The notes: generated by a model from the sequence alone, not told the origin. Shown: positions 9,515-19,916, counted from the first letter of the stretch. The stretch is 41,206 bases of DNA from Snodgrassella alvi (GCF_002777425.1 NZ_MDVC01000004.1:1-41206), one strand, 5' to 3'. Made by a program: numbers and translations.

Positions 9515-10702
9515 TTAAATATGCACAAAAGCGGTAATTGCTGCTTTTAACCGTTGTAGCCCGGCCTGTAAATCAGCATCAGTCAATAACAGACTTGGAG
9601 CCAGACGCAACACATCGTTACCAGCAACCAAAACCAGCAAGCCATGTTGCAATGCTAATTGCATTAACTGTGCCGCCCGCCCGCTATAGGCCTCAGACAT
9701 CACACAGCCAAGCAACAGCCCCTGTCCCCTCACCTGAGAAAACACACCCGTTGTTGCACCTAATTCCTGCAATCCAGCCTGCAATTTTTCTCCCTGCTGC
9801 TGCACATTCTGCATGGTTTCCGGTGTATTGATAATATCAAAAGCAGCGCAACCAACAGCACACGCAAGCGGATTACCACCGAATGTGCTTCCGTGACTGC
9901 CGGGCGTAAAACTGCATCCAACCTTGGCGGTAGTAAGCATGGCACCTATCGGAATACCACAACCCAGTGCTTTAGCGCTGGAAACAATATCCGGCTGCAC
10001 ATCATAGTGCTGATGTGCAAATAATTTTCCGGTACGCCCCATACCAGTCTGCACTTCATCAAAAATCAGTAGTGCCTGATGTCGGTCACAGGCCTTTCTG
10101 GCTGCCTGTAAAAACTCTGCGGTTACCGGCAATACACCACTTTCTCCCTGTATCGGTTCAATGACAACTGCACAGGTTTTATCACTAACCGCAGCTTCAA
10201 TAGCGGCAACATCATTAAACGGAATATGCCGAATCCCTCCTGGTAACGGTGCAAAGTCATCACTATATTTTGGCTGCCCCCCAACCGAAACAGTAAACAG
10301 CGTGCGCCCATGAAAACCATTAACACAGGCTATAATCTCATGTTTATCAACGCCCGAGAAATGATCGCGTGCATATTTGCGAGCCAGCTTAAATGCAGCT
10401 TCATTTGCCTCAGCTCCAGAATTACAAAAAAACACCTGCTCTGCAAACGTATGCTTTACCAGGCGCTGCGCCAAATCCTGAGCTGGTTGAGTGGTATAAA
10501 TATTGGAAATATGCCACAGCTTATGCGCTTGCGCTGTAAGCGCTTCAATTAATACCGGATGGCAATGACCCAACGCATTAACTGCAATACCTCCAGCCAA
10601 ATCAATGTATTCCTGCCCATTCTCATCCCAGACTCTGCTGCCCAGCGCATGCTCAGGAAGCACGGGCGCAAAATTAAAATTAGGTGTTAGATAATTATGC
10701 AT
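9515..10702 (-). CDS. argD: Acetylornithine aminotransferase
   Basis: A PLP-dependent class III aminotransferase converting N-acetylglutamate semialdehyde to N-acetylornithine in arginine synthesis; the enzyme often also acts on succinyldiaminopimelate. Motifs: N-terminal DLAGGIAVNALGHCHP, FFCNSGAEANEAAFKLARKY, GFHGRT, IFDEVQTGMGRTG and AKALGCGIPIGAM with the PLP lysine (about residue 246), then GSTFGGNPLAC. The length of 395 residues is normal. It is the first gene of the minus-strand run argD-sirtuin-hemCDXY, preceded by a long AT-rich gap that must hold its promoter. Confidence 0.95.
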   Translation of the reverse strand: MHNYLTPNFNFAPVLPEHALGSRVWDENGQEYIDLAGGIAVNALGHCHPVLIEALTAQAHKLWHISNIYTTQPAQDLAQRLVKHTFAEQVFFCNSGAEANEAAFKLARKYARDHFSGVDKHEIIACVNGFHGRTLFTVSVGGQPKYSDDFAPLPGGIRHIPFNDVAAIEAAVSDKTCAVVIEPIQGESGVLPVTAEFLQAARKACDRHQALLIFDEVQTGMGRTGKLFAHQHYDVQPDIVSSAKALGCGIPIGAMLTTAKVGCSFTPGSHGSTFGGNPLACAVGCAAFDIINTPETMQNVQQQGEKLQAGLQELGATTGVFSQVRGQGLLLGCVMSEAYSGRAAQLMQLALQHGLLVLVAGNDVLRLAPSLLLTDADLQAGLQRLKAAITAFVHI

Positions 10703-11399
10703 CTTTCTCTCTATTTATCTATACAAACATTATTTATCAATAGCATAAAATTACAATAATCAACAGACATTAAGACCTTGATATTTAGTTATATCATAAA
10801 CCTGATAAATCAAAATGGAAACCATTGCACAATTAGGTACTCTATATCCAAAAAGACTGTAGCAATTGAAGTAGGATTAGCAATCACAAGCTTACTATAG
10901 AATTTAGTTAATACACATAAAACCATAACTCATCTATTTGGTAACTTAAAATCAGATTACTTAACATTAAGAAACAAATCAAGCACAAGCACTGAATGAT
11001 AGTGCACATTTCTCCTGATCCCTATTTCTACTATGCAATATAAATATTATAATTTATTTCAAATATTTATAAAAATATCGCATAATCATATGTATACAAT
11101 AAGAAAAATCCATTCATCACAGCATATTAACACTTACACTGTATTTAACTTAATACCTAAACTTCAACAGCACTCAAATACATCCGCATTATTCAAATTA
11201 TTACCACAAATTCATTATACCGAACCAAAGTACAGCCTCAGAATATGTACTTATACTGACTCGCCATGGCAAATTTGCTCAACTGGTTTTCTCTCTTGCA
11301 AGAAAAGGCCAAGGCGTATAAAAACAGGCCACAGAAATTTATTTGCTTGATAAGCATTACCCCAAGAAAACACATTACGAAAATAGAAACCGCTGTACC
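10703..11399. other. AT-rich intergenic region without a recognisable gene
   Basis: About 700 bases between argD and the GNAT remnant. Open frames here give low-complexity Ile/Asn/Lys/Thr peptides that do not look like proteins. A frame near 11215-11330 (with ARKGQGV, then a stop) runs in phase into the GNAT remnant but I cannot assign it. The argD promoter should lie in its first 100 bases; I see no clear operator. Confidence 0.5.
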
Positions 11400-11812
11400 A
11401 TACAGTTTAAATACCTCACTGCAATATGGAAATCATCTGTTTACGCTATTCACCATTTGTTACTGGAAAGCGATATTACAGTACTGTACCCATTATTGCT
11501 CAACGCCTCTTTATCCAATATTAAAGTGATAATAGCCCATGATGAAGCGAAAATAATTTATGTTTTTTGGGCATTGATGAAAATCACATCAACATGCTGT
11601 TTGTTAATGACGCAAGCCGTGAAAAAGCCGCAGATAGATTACTGTTGAAATACGCCATTAAATATTTTTCTGCAAGCCAAATAAATATTCATGAACATAA
11701 CCCGCAGGGTAATGCGCTTTAGCGTCACATGAGGTCTGCCCAGCCTGGCCACTCTAAGCTTGAATGATCACAGAAATCCGTTTCTCTTGCTACATAAAAG
11801 GCTGGATTTATC
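11400..11812 (+). pseudogene. Decayed GNAT acetyltransferase (YjaB-like)
   Basis: Three frames in succession match one acetyltransferase of the YjaB kind. First, from about 11421, AIWKSSVYAIHHLLL and then VIIAHDEAKIIYVF correspond to the AIWxxSVxATHxFL start and the AVNERDxxVGF strand. Next, in another frame from about 11570 to 11722, INMLFVNDASREKAADRLLL and INIHEHNPQGNAL match the acetyl-CoA loop region and the NVNEQNxQAVGFY signature. Finally, in a third frame, NPFLLLHKRLDLS (about 11775-11812) matches the NPFPLLHMRL C-terminus. At least two frameshifts and an internal stop make it non-functional. The glycine-rich acetyl-CoA loop itself (Q/RxxGxG/A) is degraded. Confidence 0.7.
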
Positions 11813-11815
11813 ATG

Positions 11816-11846
11816 TTTACTCCCTCTTCCTATGAGAGAGAGTAAA
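11816..11846. terminator. Inverted repeat between the GNAT remnant and htpX
   Basis: Twelve bases TTTACTCCCTCT (11816-11827) pair with 11835-11846 apart from one G-U, with a seven-base loop. No T-run follows on either strand. It lies about 50 bases after the htpX stop and may help end or stabilise that transcript. Confidence 0.4.
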
Positions 11847-11894
11847 CTGGTTACTGGTCTGTTACGGGATATACTAGTCCATAGAGCAAGCAAA

Positions 11895-12749
11895 TTACAT
11901 CTGACGCAAACGATTAATCCGGTTGTCCAGAGAGGGATGGGTACTAAAAAGAGGATCAGCAGCCTCACTGGCAATTCCCAAAGCTGACATATCAGCCGGC
12001 AAATGACTTGTTTCACCTTTCAAACGCTGTAAAGCCGCAATCATTTTCGGCGCCCCCACCAGACGGGCTGCGCCAGCATCTGCACGATATTCACGCTGGC
12101 GGCTAAACCACATCACAATCAAACTCGCCAGAAAACCAAAGACTATCTGTAAAATCATACTCACCATAAAGTAAGTATTCTGCGACACCTCACCCTCATC
12201 ATTTCTGGCTGTAGCCTCTGCAATACGACGAGCCCAGAAAAAAACAAAGGTATTCACCACACCCTGTAACAGCGTCATTGTCACCATATCACCATTGCCA
12301 ATATGTGCCATTTCATGTGCCAGTACCGCTTCTACTTCATCCTGCGACATACCGTGCAATAGGCCAGTACTGACAGCAACCAGCGAACTATTACGTGTGG
12401 CACCAGTAGCAAACGCATTAGGTTCAGGCGAATCATAAATAGCTACTTCCGGCATAGTAATATTCCACTGACTGGCCAGATTGGCAACAGTATTTAACAG
12501 CCATGCCTCTGCTGCCGTTTGTGGCTGACCAATTATTTGACCATTAACCGACCTGAGCGCCTGTGTTTTAGACATGATCAGAGAAATAAAAGAACCGGTA
12601 AAGCCAACTACAGCGGCCAGCAATAACAGACTACTGGTACCATTACCATAGACATTAATCCCCAAAAGCGCACAGAGAATATTCAGAACAACATTAATGA
12701 CAATGACAACTGCAAAATTGGTAGCAATAAACAATACAATGCGTTTCAC
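11895..12749 (-). CDS. htpX: Membrane zinc metalloprotease HtpX
   Basis: An M48-family protease that degrades damaged inner-membrane proteins. Two N-terminal membrane helices (about residues 3-28 and 38-58) are followed by the zinc motif [11 protein letters not shown] (HExxH) and two further hydrophobic segments (near [17 protein letters not shown] and [18 protein letters not shown]). [10 protein letters not shown] supplies the third zinc ligand, and the C-terminus [17 protein letters not shown] is family-typical. The GTG at 12749 is chosen because the family begins MKRIVLF and an AAAAGGG ribosome-binding site precedes it; a TTG at 12773 lacks one. That gives 284 residues. Confidence 0.95.
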   Translation of the reverse strand: MKRIVLFIATNFAVVIVINVVLNILCALLGINVYGNGTSSLLLLAAVVGFTGSFISLIMSKTQALRSVNGQIIGQPQTAAEAWLLNTVANLASQWNITMPEVAIYDSPEPNAFATGATRNSSLVAVSTGLLHGMSQDEVEAVLAHEMAHIGNGDMVTMTLLQGVVNTFVFFWARRIAEATARNDEGEVSQNTYFMVSMILQIVFGFLASLIVMWFSRQREYRADAGAARLVGAPKMIAALQRLKGETSHLPADMSALGIASEAADPLFSTHPSLDNRINRLRQM

Positions 12750-12822
12750 ATTATGCCCTTTTAATTTCTGCAAAATTTAATCAGCACAATATTAGTGACA
12801 TACTAAAACATTAATAATCAGT

Positions 12823-12847
12823 TTTTCATCAAACTGGTTGGTGAAAA
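12823..12847 (-). terminator. Hairpin downstream of proA
   Basis: A ten-base stem (TTTTCATCAA with TTGGTGAAAA, one G-U) with a five-base loop lies 140 bases after the proA stop and upstream of htpX. It lacks a strong T-tail, so it is only a possible terminator. Confidence 0.3.
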
Positions 12848-12987
12848 TCAAAAACAGAATTCCCATAAAAGTATTATATAAAAACGATCAGGGTATCGAA
12901 TTTAATCATCCGAATTATGACATCTAAACCATTTCAACCAATTTATATATGTCTTTATAATATTATAACAGCAAAAACAGATAAGTA

Positions 12988-14247
12988 TCAGAGACGCACT
13001 TCTCCATGGCCCAGAACAATCCATTTCTGACTGGTTAGCCCATGTAAGCCTACGGGACCACGCACATGAATTTTATCAGTAGAAATACCAATCTCAGCAC
13101 CCAGACCATACTCATACCCATCTGCAAAGCGGGTAGACGCATTAACCATTACACTGGCTGAATCTACAGCACGTAAAAACAATTGTGCATGGGACAAATC
13201 ATTGGTAACAATAGTATCAGTGTGATGGCTGCCATAGTGATTGATATGATTGATGGCCTCATTAACATCAGTCACAACTTTAATAGACAGAATCGGCGCC
13301 AGATATTCGGTTGACCAGTCAGCTTCGCTTGCCGGGATAACTTTATCAGCCAAAATTCGCTGAGTATGCACACAGCCACGTAACTCAACATTTTTTTCAG
13401 CATACTCTTGCTGCAGCAAAGGCAATAATTCTGCTGCACGACTGGCATGAACCAACAAAGTTTCCATGGTATTGCAAGTACCATAACGTGAAGTTTTGGC
13501 ATTTACAGCAATATCAATCGCCATTTCTGTTGCAGCAGAGACATCAATATAAACGTGACATACCCCGTCCAGATGCTTAATAACTGGTACACGGGCCTTT
13601 TCATTCACCCGCTGGACCAGTCCTTTACCACCACGGGGAATAATCACATCTATATACTCAGGCAAATTCACTAAAACATCCACACCAGCTCGATCTGTTT
13701 CGGTAAGCAGATTGACAGCAGCTTCCGGTAATTCTGCCTTTTTAAGTGAGGCTGTAATAACAGCAGCAATTGCGCGATTACTGTTAATCGCTTCGCTTCC
13801 TCCACGTAAAATACAACTATTACCAGATTTCAGGCATAGAATTGCAGCATCCAGAGTAACATTTGGTCGCGATTCATAAATCATGCCAATAACACCTAAC
13901 GGTACACGCATTTTACCAAGCGTAATACCACTGGGCAGAGTACGAAACTCATCCATCTCACCCACAGGATCAGCAAGTGCGACAACCTGATGCACGCCAT
14001 CGATCATGGCCTCAATACTGCGCTCGGTAAGTTGCAACCGATCCAGCAACGCAGCATCCAGCCCCTGCTGACGTGCCAATTTCATATCAATTTCATTGGC
14101 AGCAAGAATTACTTCTTGCTGTGCAGCCAAATCCTCCGCAATAAAAGACAAAGCCAAATTTTTTTGTGCAGCAGAAACAGTAGTTAAAGAAAAATAAGCT
14201 TCTTTGGCTGCTTTGGCCGTTTCAGTAATATATTTGGTTAATACCAT
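12988..14247 (-). CDS. proA: Gamma-glutamyl phosphate reductase
   Basis: It reduces gamma-glutamyl phosphate to glutamate semialdehyde with NADPH, the second step of proline synthesis. The aldehyde dehydrogenase fold is clear: [51 protein letters not shown], and the catalytic-cysteine loop [15 protein letters not shown]; the signature [20 protein letters not shown] and the C-terminal [14 protein letters not shown] complete it. The length is 419 residues. No proB neighbour is in the window. Confidence 0.97.
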   Translation of the reverse strand: MVLTKYITETAKAAKEAYFSLTTVSAAQKNLALSFIAEDLAAQQEVILAANEIDMKLARQQGLDAALLDRLQLTERSIEAMIDGVHQVVALADPVGEMDEFRTLPSGITLGKMRVPLGVIGMIYESRPNVTLDAAILCLKSGNSCILRGGSEAINSNRAIAAVITASLKKAELPEAAVNLLTETDRAGVDVLVNLPEYIDVIIPRGGKGLVQRVNEKARVPVIKHLDGVCHVYIDVSAATEMAIDIAVNAKTSRYGTCNTMETLLVHASRAAELLPLLQQEYAEKNVELRGCVHTQRILADKVIPASEADWSTEYLAPILSIKVVTDVNEAINHINHYGSHHTDTIVTNDLSHAQLFLRAVDSASVMVNASTRFADGYEYGLGAEIGISTDKIHVRGPVGLHGLTSQKWIVLGHGEVRL

Positions 14248-14409
14248 GCGAATTTACTTTCCAGAAAACAACGCAAAAATCATTCTTATTCTCATATAAA
14301 ATCACACAGGACACATTTACCCAACTACAACAACCCTTGCATATACCCTGAAAGCCGAATTATACGTAAACATTATTACGCTTAATAGAGCAGCAAAACA
14401 GCGGCAAAA

Positions 14410-15342
14410 CTAATCAATATGTGTATCTGTTGAATCTTTAAACTGAGTCTGCGGCTTTAGTACAATCAGATTATCTACTGCACCTATCGCATTAATATCC
14501 TTACCCGGATAATCAAGTTCGGTCAGAAAATGACGAATACAATTGAGGCGAGCACGTTTTTTATCATCAGACTTAATTACTGTCCACGGCGCATCACCGG
14601 TATGCGTATGAAAAAACATATCGTTTTTGGCTGCGGTATAATCATCCCAACGATCCAGAGACTGAATATCAACAGGCGAAAGTTTCCAGTGTTTTAACGG
14701 ATCGTCACGTCGAGAAATAAACCGGCGCAACTGCTCTTCTCTTGAAACCGAAAACCAGAACTTAAACAAATAAATACCACTATTTACCAGCATCCGTTCC
14801 AATTCTGGCGTCTGGCGCATAAATTGTAAGTATTCATGAGGCTGACAAAAGCCCATCACCCGTTCCACACCAGCACGGTTGTACCAGGAACGATCAAAGA
14901 ACACCATCTCTCCACTGGTAGGTAAACGTTCAATATAGCGCTGAAAATACCACTGACCTTTTTCTGTCTCGGTAGGTTTTTCCAGAGCCACTACCCGAGC
15001 ACCACGTGGATTAAGATGTTCCATGAAGCGCTTGATTGTTCCACCCTTACCGGCAGCATCCCGACCTTCAAACAAACACACAATCTTCTGGCCAGACTGC
15101 TTAACCCAGTTTTGCACTTTCAATAATTCAATTTGCAATCTGGCTTTTTCACGTTCATAGGTTGCACGTCGCATACGTGTCCGGTAAGGATAGCTTGCTG
15201 GCAAAGGCGCTGTAGAGGAATCTTCATCCGAGTGTTTACCCTGATACTCCAGCACACTTTTTTCAAAAACATTTAATTTGGTATCTTTATCCTGGTCATT
15301 GGCTTCATTAGACTGGCCGGATTGCAATTGCTGCTCACTCAT
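14410..15342 (-). CDS. ppk2: Polyphosphate kinase 2
   Basis: A PPK2-family enzyme that transfers phosphate between polyphosphate and nucleotides. The P-loop GRDAAGKGGTIKRF, the lid/Walker B segment FFDRSWYNRAGVERVMGF and the motif RFISRRDDPLKHWKLSPVD are typical of class I PPK2, which mainly phosphorylate nucleoside diphosphates. The start at 15342 (MSEQQLQ) follows a strong AAAGGAG with good spacing; the ATG at 15459 has none and would add a Leu/Lys-rich leader foreign to the family. The result is 310 residues with a hydrophilic N-terminal tail of about 60. Confidence 0.93.
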   Translation of the reverse strand: MSEQQLQSGQSNEANDQDKDTKLNVFEKSVLEYQGKHSDEDSSTAPLPASYPYRTRMRRATYEREKARLQIELLKVQNWVKQSGQKIVCLFEGRDAAGKGGTIKRFMEHLNPRGARVVALEKPTETEKGQWYFQRYIERLPTSGEMVFFDRSWYNRAGVERVMGFCQPHEYLQFMRQTPELERMLVNSGIYLFKFWFSVSREEQLRRFISRRDDPLKHWKLSPVDIQSLDRWDDYTAAKNDMFFHTHTGDAPWTVIKSDDKKRARLNCIRHFLTELDYPGKDINAIGAVDNLIVLKPQTQFKDSTDTHID

Positions 15343-15346
15343 ATTA

Positions 15347-15353
15347 CTCCTTT
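15347..15353 (-). promoter_or_regulatory. Ribosome-binding site deciding the ppk2 start
   Basis: AAAGGAG on the minus strand ends four bases before the ATG at 15342. It is the strongest Shine-Dalgarno near this gene and supports the shorter start. Confidence 0.75.
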
Positions 15354-15601
15354 CCTCTCTGGCTCCAAGTAAACCAAAAATTTTCTTTTTTAAGAAAAGT
15401 GATAATCCGTGTAAGTATTGTAACTCAATGTCGCATTTACTTACCAAATAATCTGTCATTATTCAAATAATCTATTGAGTTATTGATATATCTGCATAAC
15501 TTCTTTAGGTAACCACCAACCTGATTACCTGCTATTGTCGCCATTTACACAGAAATACAACTTATCCATACATACATCAACATCCTGTCTATATACACCA
15601 T

Positions 15602-15631
15602 TAAAAACGGGTAATCAAAACTGATTACCCG
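15602..15631 (-). terminator. Rho-independent terminator of mrcA
   Basis: On the minus strand a perfect ten-base stem CGGGTAATCA...TGATTACCCG with a four-base loop is followed by TTTTTAA, about 30 bases after the mrcA stop. Confidence 0.9.
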
Positions 15632-15659
15632 CTGCAAAAGGTCATAAGTATGCTGATTG

Positions 15660-18005
15660 CTAAAACAGTGAGTCTAACTGGCCATTATTGCCAGACTGCG
15701 GAGCAATTGGTATTTCACCAGCATCATCAGCACCCTCGTTATCATTTGTTCTGGACGTTACCGGGCCATCTGCTCGATTATCCAGCGGCAAATCAGGATT
15801 GGTTGTCTGATATTCTTTAAGAAAATATTCACCAGATTTCTGCACAATACCAGCTGGAACCGGGGTATTAACAATCGGCTTGCCCTTCAATGCATAGCGC
15901 ATATAATCCAGCCACACAGGTAAAGCAATAGTACCACCAAAGGCCGAACGTCCCATGCTGCGAGGGCGGTCAAAACCAATATATACTGCACTGACCACAT
16001 TCGGATTAAAACCCACAAACCATGCATCCTTATTATCATTGGTTGTGCCCGTTTTACCCGCAATATCACTTCGTCCCAGTGCACGAGCGCCATAAGCAGT
16101 ACCATGATTAACCACATCCTTCATCATGTGATATAAAATATATGCATTACGCGGATCAATAGCCAGCGGCGCATTCTGATTGGCCACTAGTGGCTGCATC
16201 TGGGCGCGTAAATTACCACGACTATCATAAACTCGGTCAATCACATAATTGGAAACTTTAAAACCGCCATTGGCGAAAATAGCAAAACCTTCCGCCATCT
16301 GCATGGGCGTTACCTGACCACTACCCAGTGCCATGGATAAACTGTTCGGAATCTGATCTGAACGAAAACCGAAATGTTGCACATACTGTCTAGCATAATC
16401 AACGCCCATTGCCATCAATATACGGATTGAAACCATATTCTTGGATGCTGTTAATGCCTGACGCAGCGTAATAAACCCGGCATAACGTCCATCCGAGTTT
16501 TTAGGAGTCCAGGCACGCCCTCCAGCCCCTAGCCCAGGCAATACTATCGGAGCATCATTTACCATGGTTGCAGGAGTAAAGCCCTTTGCAATAGCTGCAG
16601 AATAAATAAATGGTTTAAAAGAAGAGCCTGGCTGACGCTTGGCCTGAGTAGCACGATTAAAACTGCGCCGATAATAATCATAACCACCAACCAGTGCTCT
16701 TACTGCACCAGTTTGTGCATCCAGAGCAACAATTGCACCTTGCAATTCCGGCTGCTGCACAACACGAAAACTCTTACCATCACTGCGCACATGCACCACT
16801 GAACCAATACGGATAGAAGCTTCTCCCCATTTAGCATTACCAATGGCACGTTTAATCCAGTTATAGCTATTGCCGCCAATACGACTTTCGCCCACACCGG
16901 CTATGTATACCACTATAGAATTTGAATCCAGTGCAGTCACGACAGCTGGCAACATACCATCCACGGCTGAACGATTAGCCAGATACTGTTCTATCTGCTC
17001 ATCACGGATATCATCCGGAATCTTACTCAGATCAAAAAAACCTTCTGCTCCGCGATAAACCGAACTCTTATCAAAATTAGTCAGTACTTTACGCAATGCC
17101 TGTGTAGCTACGGCCTGATCCTGTGAATTAACTGTGGTATAAACCCGAAAACCCTGAGTATAGGCAGCATCACCATATTTTTCATACATCTGCTGACGTA
17201 CCAATTCTGCGACATACAGAGCGTTCTGGTCGATAGCTTGCTGATAATGTACATACTGTAGAGGTTCAGCAAAGGCCGCTTCAGCCTGAGCAGGAGTAAT
17301 CTTGCCCAATTCAACCATATTATTCAGGATATAGCGTTGACGCATTTTAGCTCGTTGCGGATTTACAACAGGATTAAAAGTGGATGGTGCTTTGGGTAAG
17401 CCTGCCAGAATCGCTGCCTCTGCCAAATCCAGTCTTTGCACCGGTTTATTAAAATACGCCAGAGATGCGGCCGCAAAGCCATAGGCACGCTGACCTAGAT
17501 AAATCTGATTAAAATAAAGCTCAAGAATCTGATCTTTAGTTAATTTCTGCTCAATCTTGTAGGCAAGAAGAGCCTCATTAAATTTACGTGTATATGTGCG
17601 CTCATTAGTGAGATAAAAATTACGCGCTACCTGCTGGGTAATCGTACTGGCACCTGACTGTACGCCGCCAGTCATATTAGAAATCAATGCGCGGGTAATA
17701 CCAATAAAATCAACTCCACCATGCTCATAAAAACGTTTATCTTCAGCGGCCACTACTGCGTCTTTGAGCACCTGAGGAAAGTCATTGATCCGGGTAAAAG
17801 CACGTCGTTCTTCCCCAAACTGCCCCATTAGCTTCCCATCAGCAGAATAGATTGTTAGCGGCATCTTGGGTTGATAATGTGTCACAGCCTCTAAAGACGG
17901 CAATTTAGGATAGGTAGCCAAAATCGCAATTGCCACCAGACCTGCAGCAAAAAGTCCCAGTCCGACCAACAGACCTACGGTAGATAGTAATAATTTTCTA
18001 ATCAT
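15660..18005 (-). CDS. mrcA: Penicillin-binding protein 1A (bifunctional glycosyltransferase/transpeptidase)
   Basis: It polymerises and cross-links peptidoglycan. An N-terminal membrane anchor (about residues 5-30) is followed by the GT51 glycosyltransferase domain with AAEDKRFYEHGGVD, GASTITQQVARN and ELYFNQIYLGQRAYG. An intervening region then leads to the transpeptidase with active Ser461 in SSFK, the SKN triad element and GKTGTTNDNKDAWFVG. The tail is acidic and asparagine-rich. The ATG at 18005 (MIRKLLL) is preferred over a TTG at 18011; it gives 781 residues, the normal size. It is divergent from pilM across 138 bases, the same arrangement as ponA-pilMNOPQ in Neisseria and many other proteobacteria. 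Confidence 0.96.
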   Translation of the reverse strand: MIRKLLLSTVGLLVGLGLFAAGLVAIAILATYPKLPSLEAVTHYQPKMPLTIYSADGKLMGQFGEERRAFTRINDFPQVLKDAVVAAEDKRFYEHGGVDFIGITRALISNMTGGVQSGASTITQQVARNFYLTNERTYTRKFNEALLAYKIEQKLTKDQILELYFNQIYLGQRAYGFAAASLAYFNKPVQRLDLAEAAILAGLPKAPSTFNPVVNPQRAKMRQRYILNNMVELGKITPAQAEAAFAEPLQYVHYQQAIDQNALYVAELVRQQMYEKYGDAAYTQGFRVYTTVNSQDQAVATQALRKVLTNFDKSSVYRGAEGFFDLSKIPDDIRDEQIEQYLANRSAVDGMLPAVVTALDSNSIVVYIAGVGESRIGGNSYNWIKRAIGNAKWGEASIRIGSVVHVRSDGKSFRVVQQPELQGAIVALDAQTGAVRALVGGYDYYRRSFNRATQAKRQPGSSFKPFIYSAAIAKGFTPATMVNDAPIVLPGLGAGGRAWTPKNSDGRYAGFITLRQALTASKNMVSIRILMAMGVDYARQYVQHFGFRSDQIPNSLSMALGSGQVTPMQMAEGFAIFANGGFKVSNYVIDRVYDSRGNLRAQMQPLVANQNAPLAIDPRNAYILYHMMKDVVNHGTAYGARALGRSDIAGKTGTTNDNKDAWFVGFNPNVVSAVYIGFDRPRSMGRSAFGGTIALPVWLDYMRYALKGKPIVNTPVPAGIVQKSGEYFLKEYQTTNPDLPLDNRADGPVTSRTNDNEGADDAGEIPIAPQSGNNGQLDSLF

Positions 18006-18143
18006 AATCAACTAATTTTCATTTAAAGGCTGCGAAACATATTCAAAATAAAGTAAACTTTGTTCTTCATTTAGTTAACAATGCACAACGGCAATTTTTA
18101 AAGCACGTAACATTTATTTGATAAACAGACAGAAAGCCCTTTC

Positions 18144-19232
18144 ATGAAACTGAATAATTTCAAAATAAATTCAAAGAATAAGAAGGTGGCCACAACTTCC
18201 TCGGGACAGTGTCTTGGTATCAGTATTACTGATAAAAGCATTAACATGGTGCTATTGAGTGCACGCAGTTTAAATCAATTTCGTCTCGAAAAATACGTTG
18301 TTGTCCCTCTGCCAAAAAACATAGTTGGTAATGGCAACATCGAAAACCATGAAGAACTTGTTGCTCATTTACAACAGGCAAAACATAAACTACAAAGCAA
18401 TTGCCGCAACATTACCGTAGCCATTTCTCAAAAACAGGCTTCCATTCAGTTCCTTGATCGGGATGAGGATACAGAGTATACCGAAGAAGAACAGGTTATG
18501 GCTGAACTAAGTCAATATGACTCTCTTGATGACGTCAGTTATGATTACCAGAGCGTTATTACCACTGATCGGGGCAAGGAAAATCTGCTACTGGTCAACA
18601 GCAAACGGGATGATGTCAATATCCTGATGGATGCTTACAGTGATGCAGGAATCACACCCACTCAAATGGATGTCGATTTACTGGCAGTAATAAACAGTGC
18701 CATTACGTGGATCAATATCAGACAACCAGACCTGGCCGATAAATGTATTGCTGTATTCAATATTGATTACAGGGAAACGCAGGCAATTATCATGCGTCAT
18801 GGCAAGCTACTATACAAACAGGAAATTAATCTTGGCTATGATCATTTGATGCAGTCTATACGACGCAGCTATCAACTAACTGAAGAAGAAGCCTGGGACA
18901 TGCTCTATAGCCCGTCCAAGCCTGAAGATTACAACTCAGCCGTAGCACAGCCATTTCAGCAACAGTTTATTCAGGAAATTCAGCGGGTTTTACAGTTTTA
19001 CTTTACTTCTGCCATTCAAGAAAACGAAATTGAGGAAATTCTGATTTTTAGTTATGGCAACAACGGAACCAATGGTTTCACTGACAGTATCAGACAGCAA
19101 ACCCGCATCCCTGCACAACAGATTAACCCCATACTGTTAGCACAACCTGGTAATAATATCGAACAGGCAAAATTACAACAGGACAGTAGCTTATTAACCA
19201 TTGCCTTTGGGCTGGCTGTAAGAGGATTATAA
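18144..19232 (+). CDS. pilM: Type IV pilus assembly protein PilM
   Basis: A cytoplasmic actin/FtsA-like protein that binds the PilN N-terminus and links the pilus alignment complex to the motor. The ATPase-like start LGISITDKSINMVLLSARSLNQF followed by LEKYVVVPLPKNIV closely resembles neisserial PilM. MDVDLLAVINSA and the ending IAFGLAVRGL are family-typical. The length is 362 residues. It heads pilMNOPQ; pilN begins one base after its stop. Confidence 0.95.
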   Translation: MKLNNFKINSKNKKVATTSSGQCLGISITDKSINMVLLSARSLNQFRLEKYVVVPLPKNIVGNGNIENHEELVAHLQQAKHKLQSNCRNITVAISQKQASIQFLDRDEDTEYTEEEQVMAELSQYDSLDDVSYDYQSVITTDRGKENLLLVNSKRDDVNILMDAYSDAGITPTQMDVDLLAVINSAITWINIRQPDLADKCIAVFNIDYRETQAIIMRHGKLLYKQEINLGYDHLMQSIRRSYQLTEEEAWDMLYSPSKPEDYNSAVAQPFQQQFIQEIQRVLQFYFTSAIQENEIEEILIFSYGNNGTNGFTDSIRQQTRIPAQQINPILLAQPGNNIEQAKLQQDSSLLTIAFGLAVRGL

Positions 19233-19233
19233 G

Positions 19234-19902
19234 ATGTTACCTTTATTGAAAATTAACCTGTTACCTTATCGTGAAGCATTACAGGCCAAACAAAAGAAGC
19301 AGTTTCAGACTCTATTGGCAGGAGCAGCCATAATTGGTCTCGGACTGGCGTTTCTGGGCTATATGGCTTTTGATGGTCGAGTAAGCAGTCAGGAAAGCCG
19401 CAATCAGGTTTTAAAAAATGGTATAAGCAAACTGGATGCAGAGATTAGCGAGATTGCCAAACTGCGAGAGGAGCGAAAAAACTTTATGGCGCGACAGGAA
19501 AAAGTTGCGGAACTATCTAATAAACGTTTTGAAGCAGCCCGTATACTGGATACACTGGATGCTGTAGCGCCTATGGGATTATATGTAACCAGCATCGAAG
19601 CTCAGGATGCCAATACTTACACAATTAATGGCAAAGCATTCAGTGATGCCAAAACTGCTGCATTTATGAGCGCACTACCAGGTAAACTTTTTAGTACACC
19701 TGAATTGTTAAATATTAAGCGGGTTAATAATACACAAGAATTCAGCATCCGCGTACGTTTGAATAGCAATATTGGCCAGCAGGAAGACATGATAGAAACT
19801 AATCAAGCCATTAGTTCAAATGCAACACTTGCAGAACAAAATCAGGCAACAGAAAAACCACAGAATCAGGTTACATCTGGTGCATCAGCAGCATCAAATT
19901 GA
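19234..19902 (+). CDS. pilN: Type IV pilus assembly protein PilN
   Basis: A bitopic inner-membrane protein. The conserved cytoplasmic start LLKINLLPYREALQAKQKKQF (PilM-binding INLLPYRE motif at residues 6-13) is followed by one membrane helix (about 25-45) and a periplasmic coiled coil (about 50-95), then a ferredoxin-like domain. The C-terminus is Gln/Asn/Ala-rich and probably disordered. It forms a heterodimer with PilO. Confidence 0.95.
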   Translation: MLPLLKINLLPYREALQAKQKKQFQTLLAGAAIIGLGLAFLGYMAFDGRVSSQESRNQVLKNGISKLDAEISEIAKLREERKNFMARQEKVAELSNKRFEAARILDTLDAVAPMGLYVTSIEAQDANTYTINGKAFSDAKTAAFMSALPGKLFSTPELLNIKRVNNTQEFSIRVRLNSNIGQQEDMIETNQAISSNATLAEQNQATEKPQNQVTSGASAASN

Positions 19903-19916
19903 AGGAGTAGCTGAAT

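Noticed and set aside
11033-11529. Overlapping plus-strand frames of 87-105 codons before the GNAT remnant
   Set aside because: They are low-complexity Ile/Thr/Lys/Asn peptides without ribosome-binding sites; only the part from about 11421 on matches a family.
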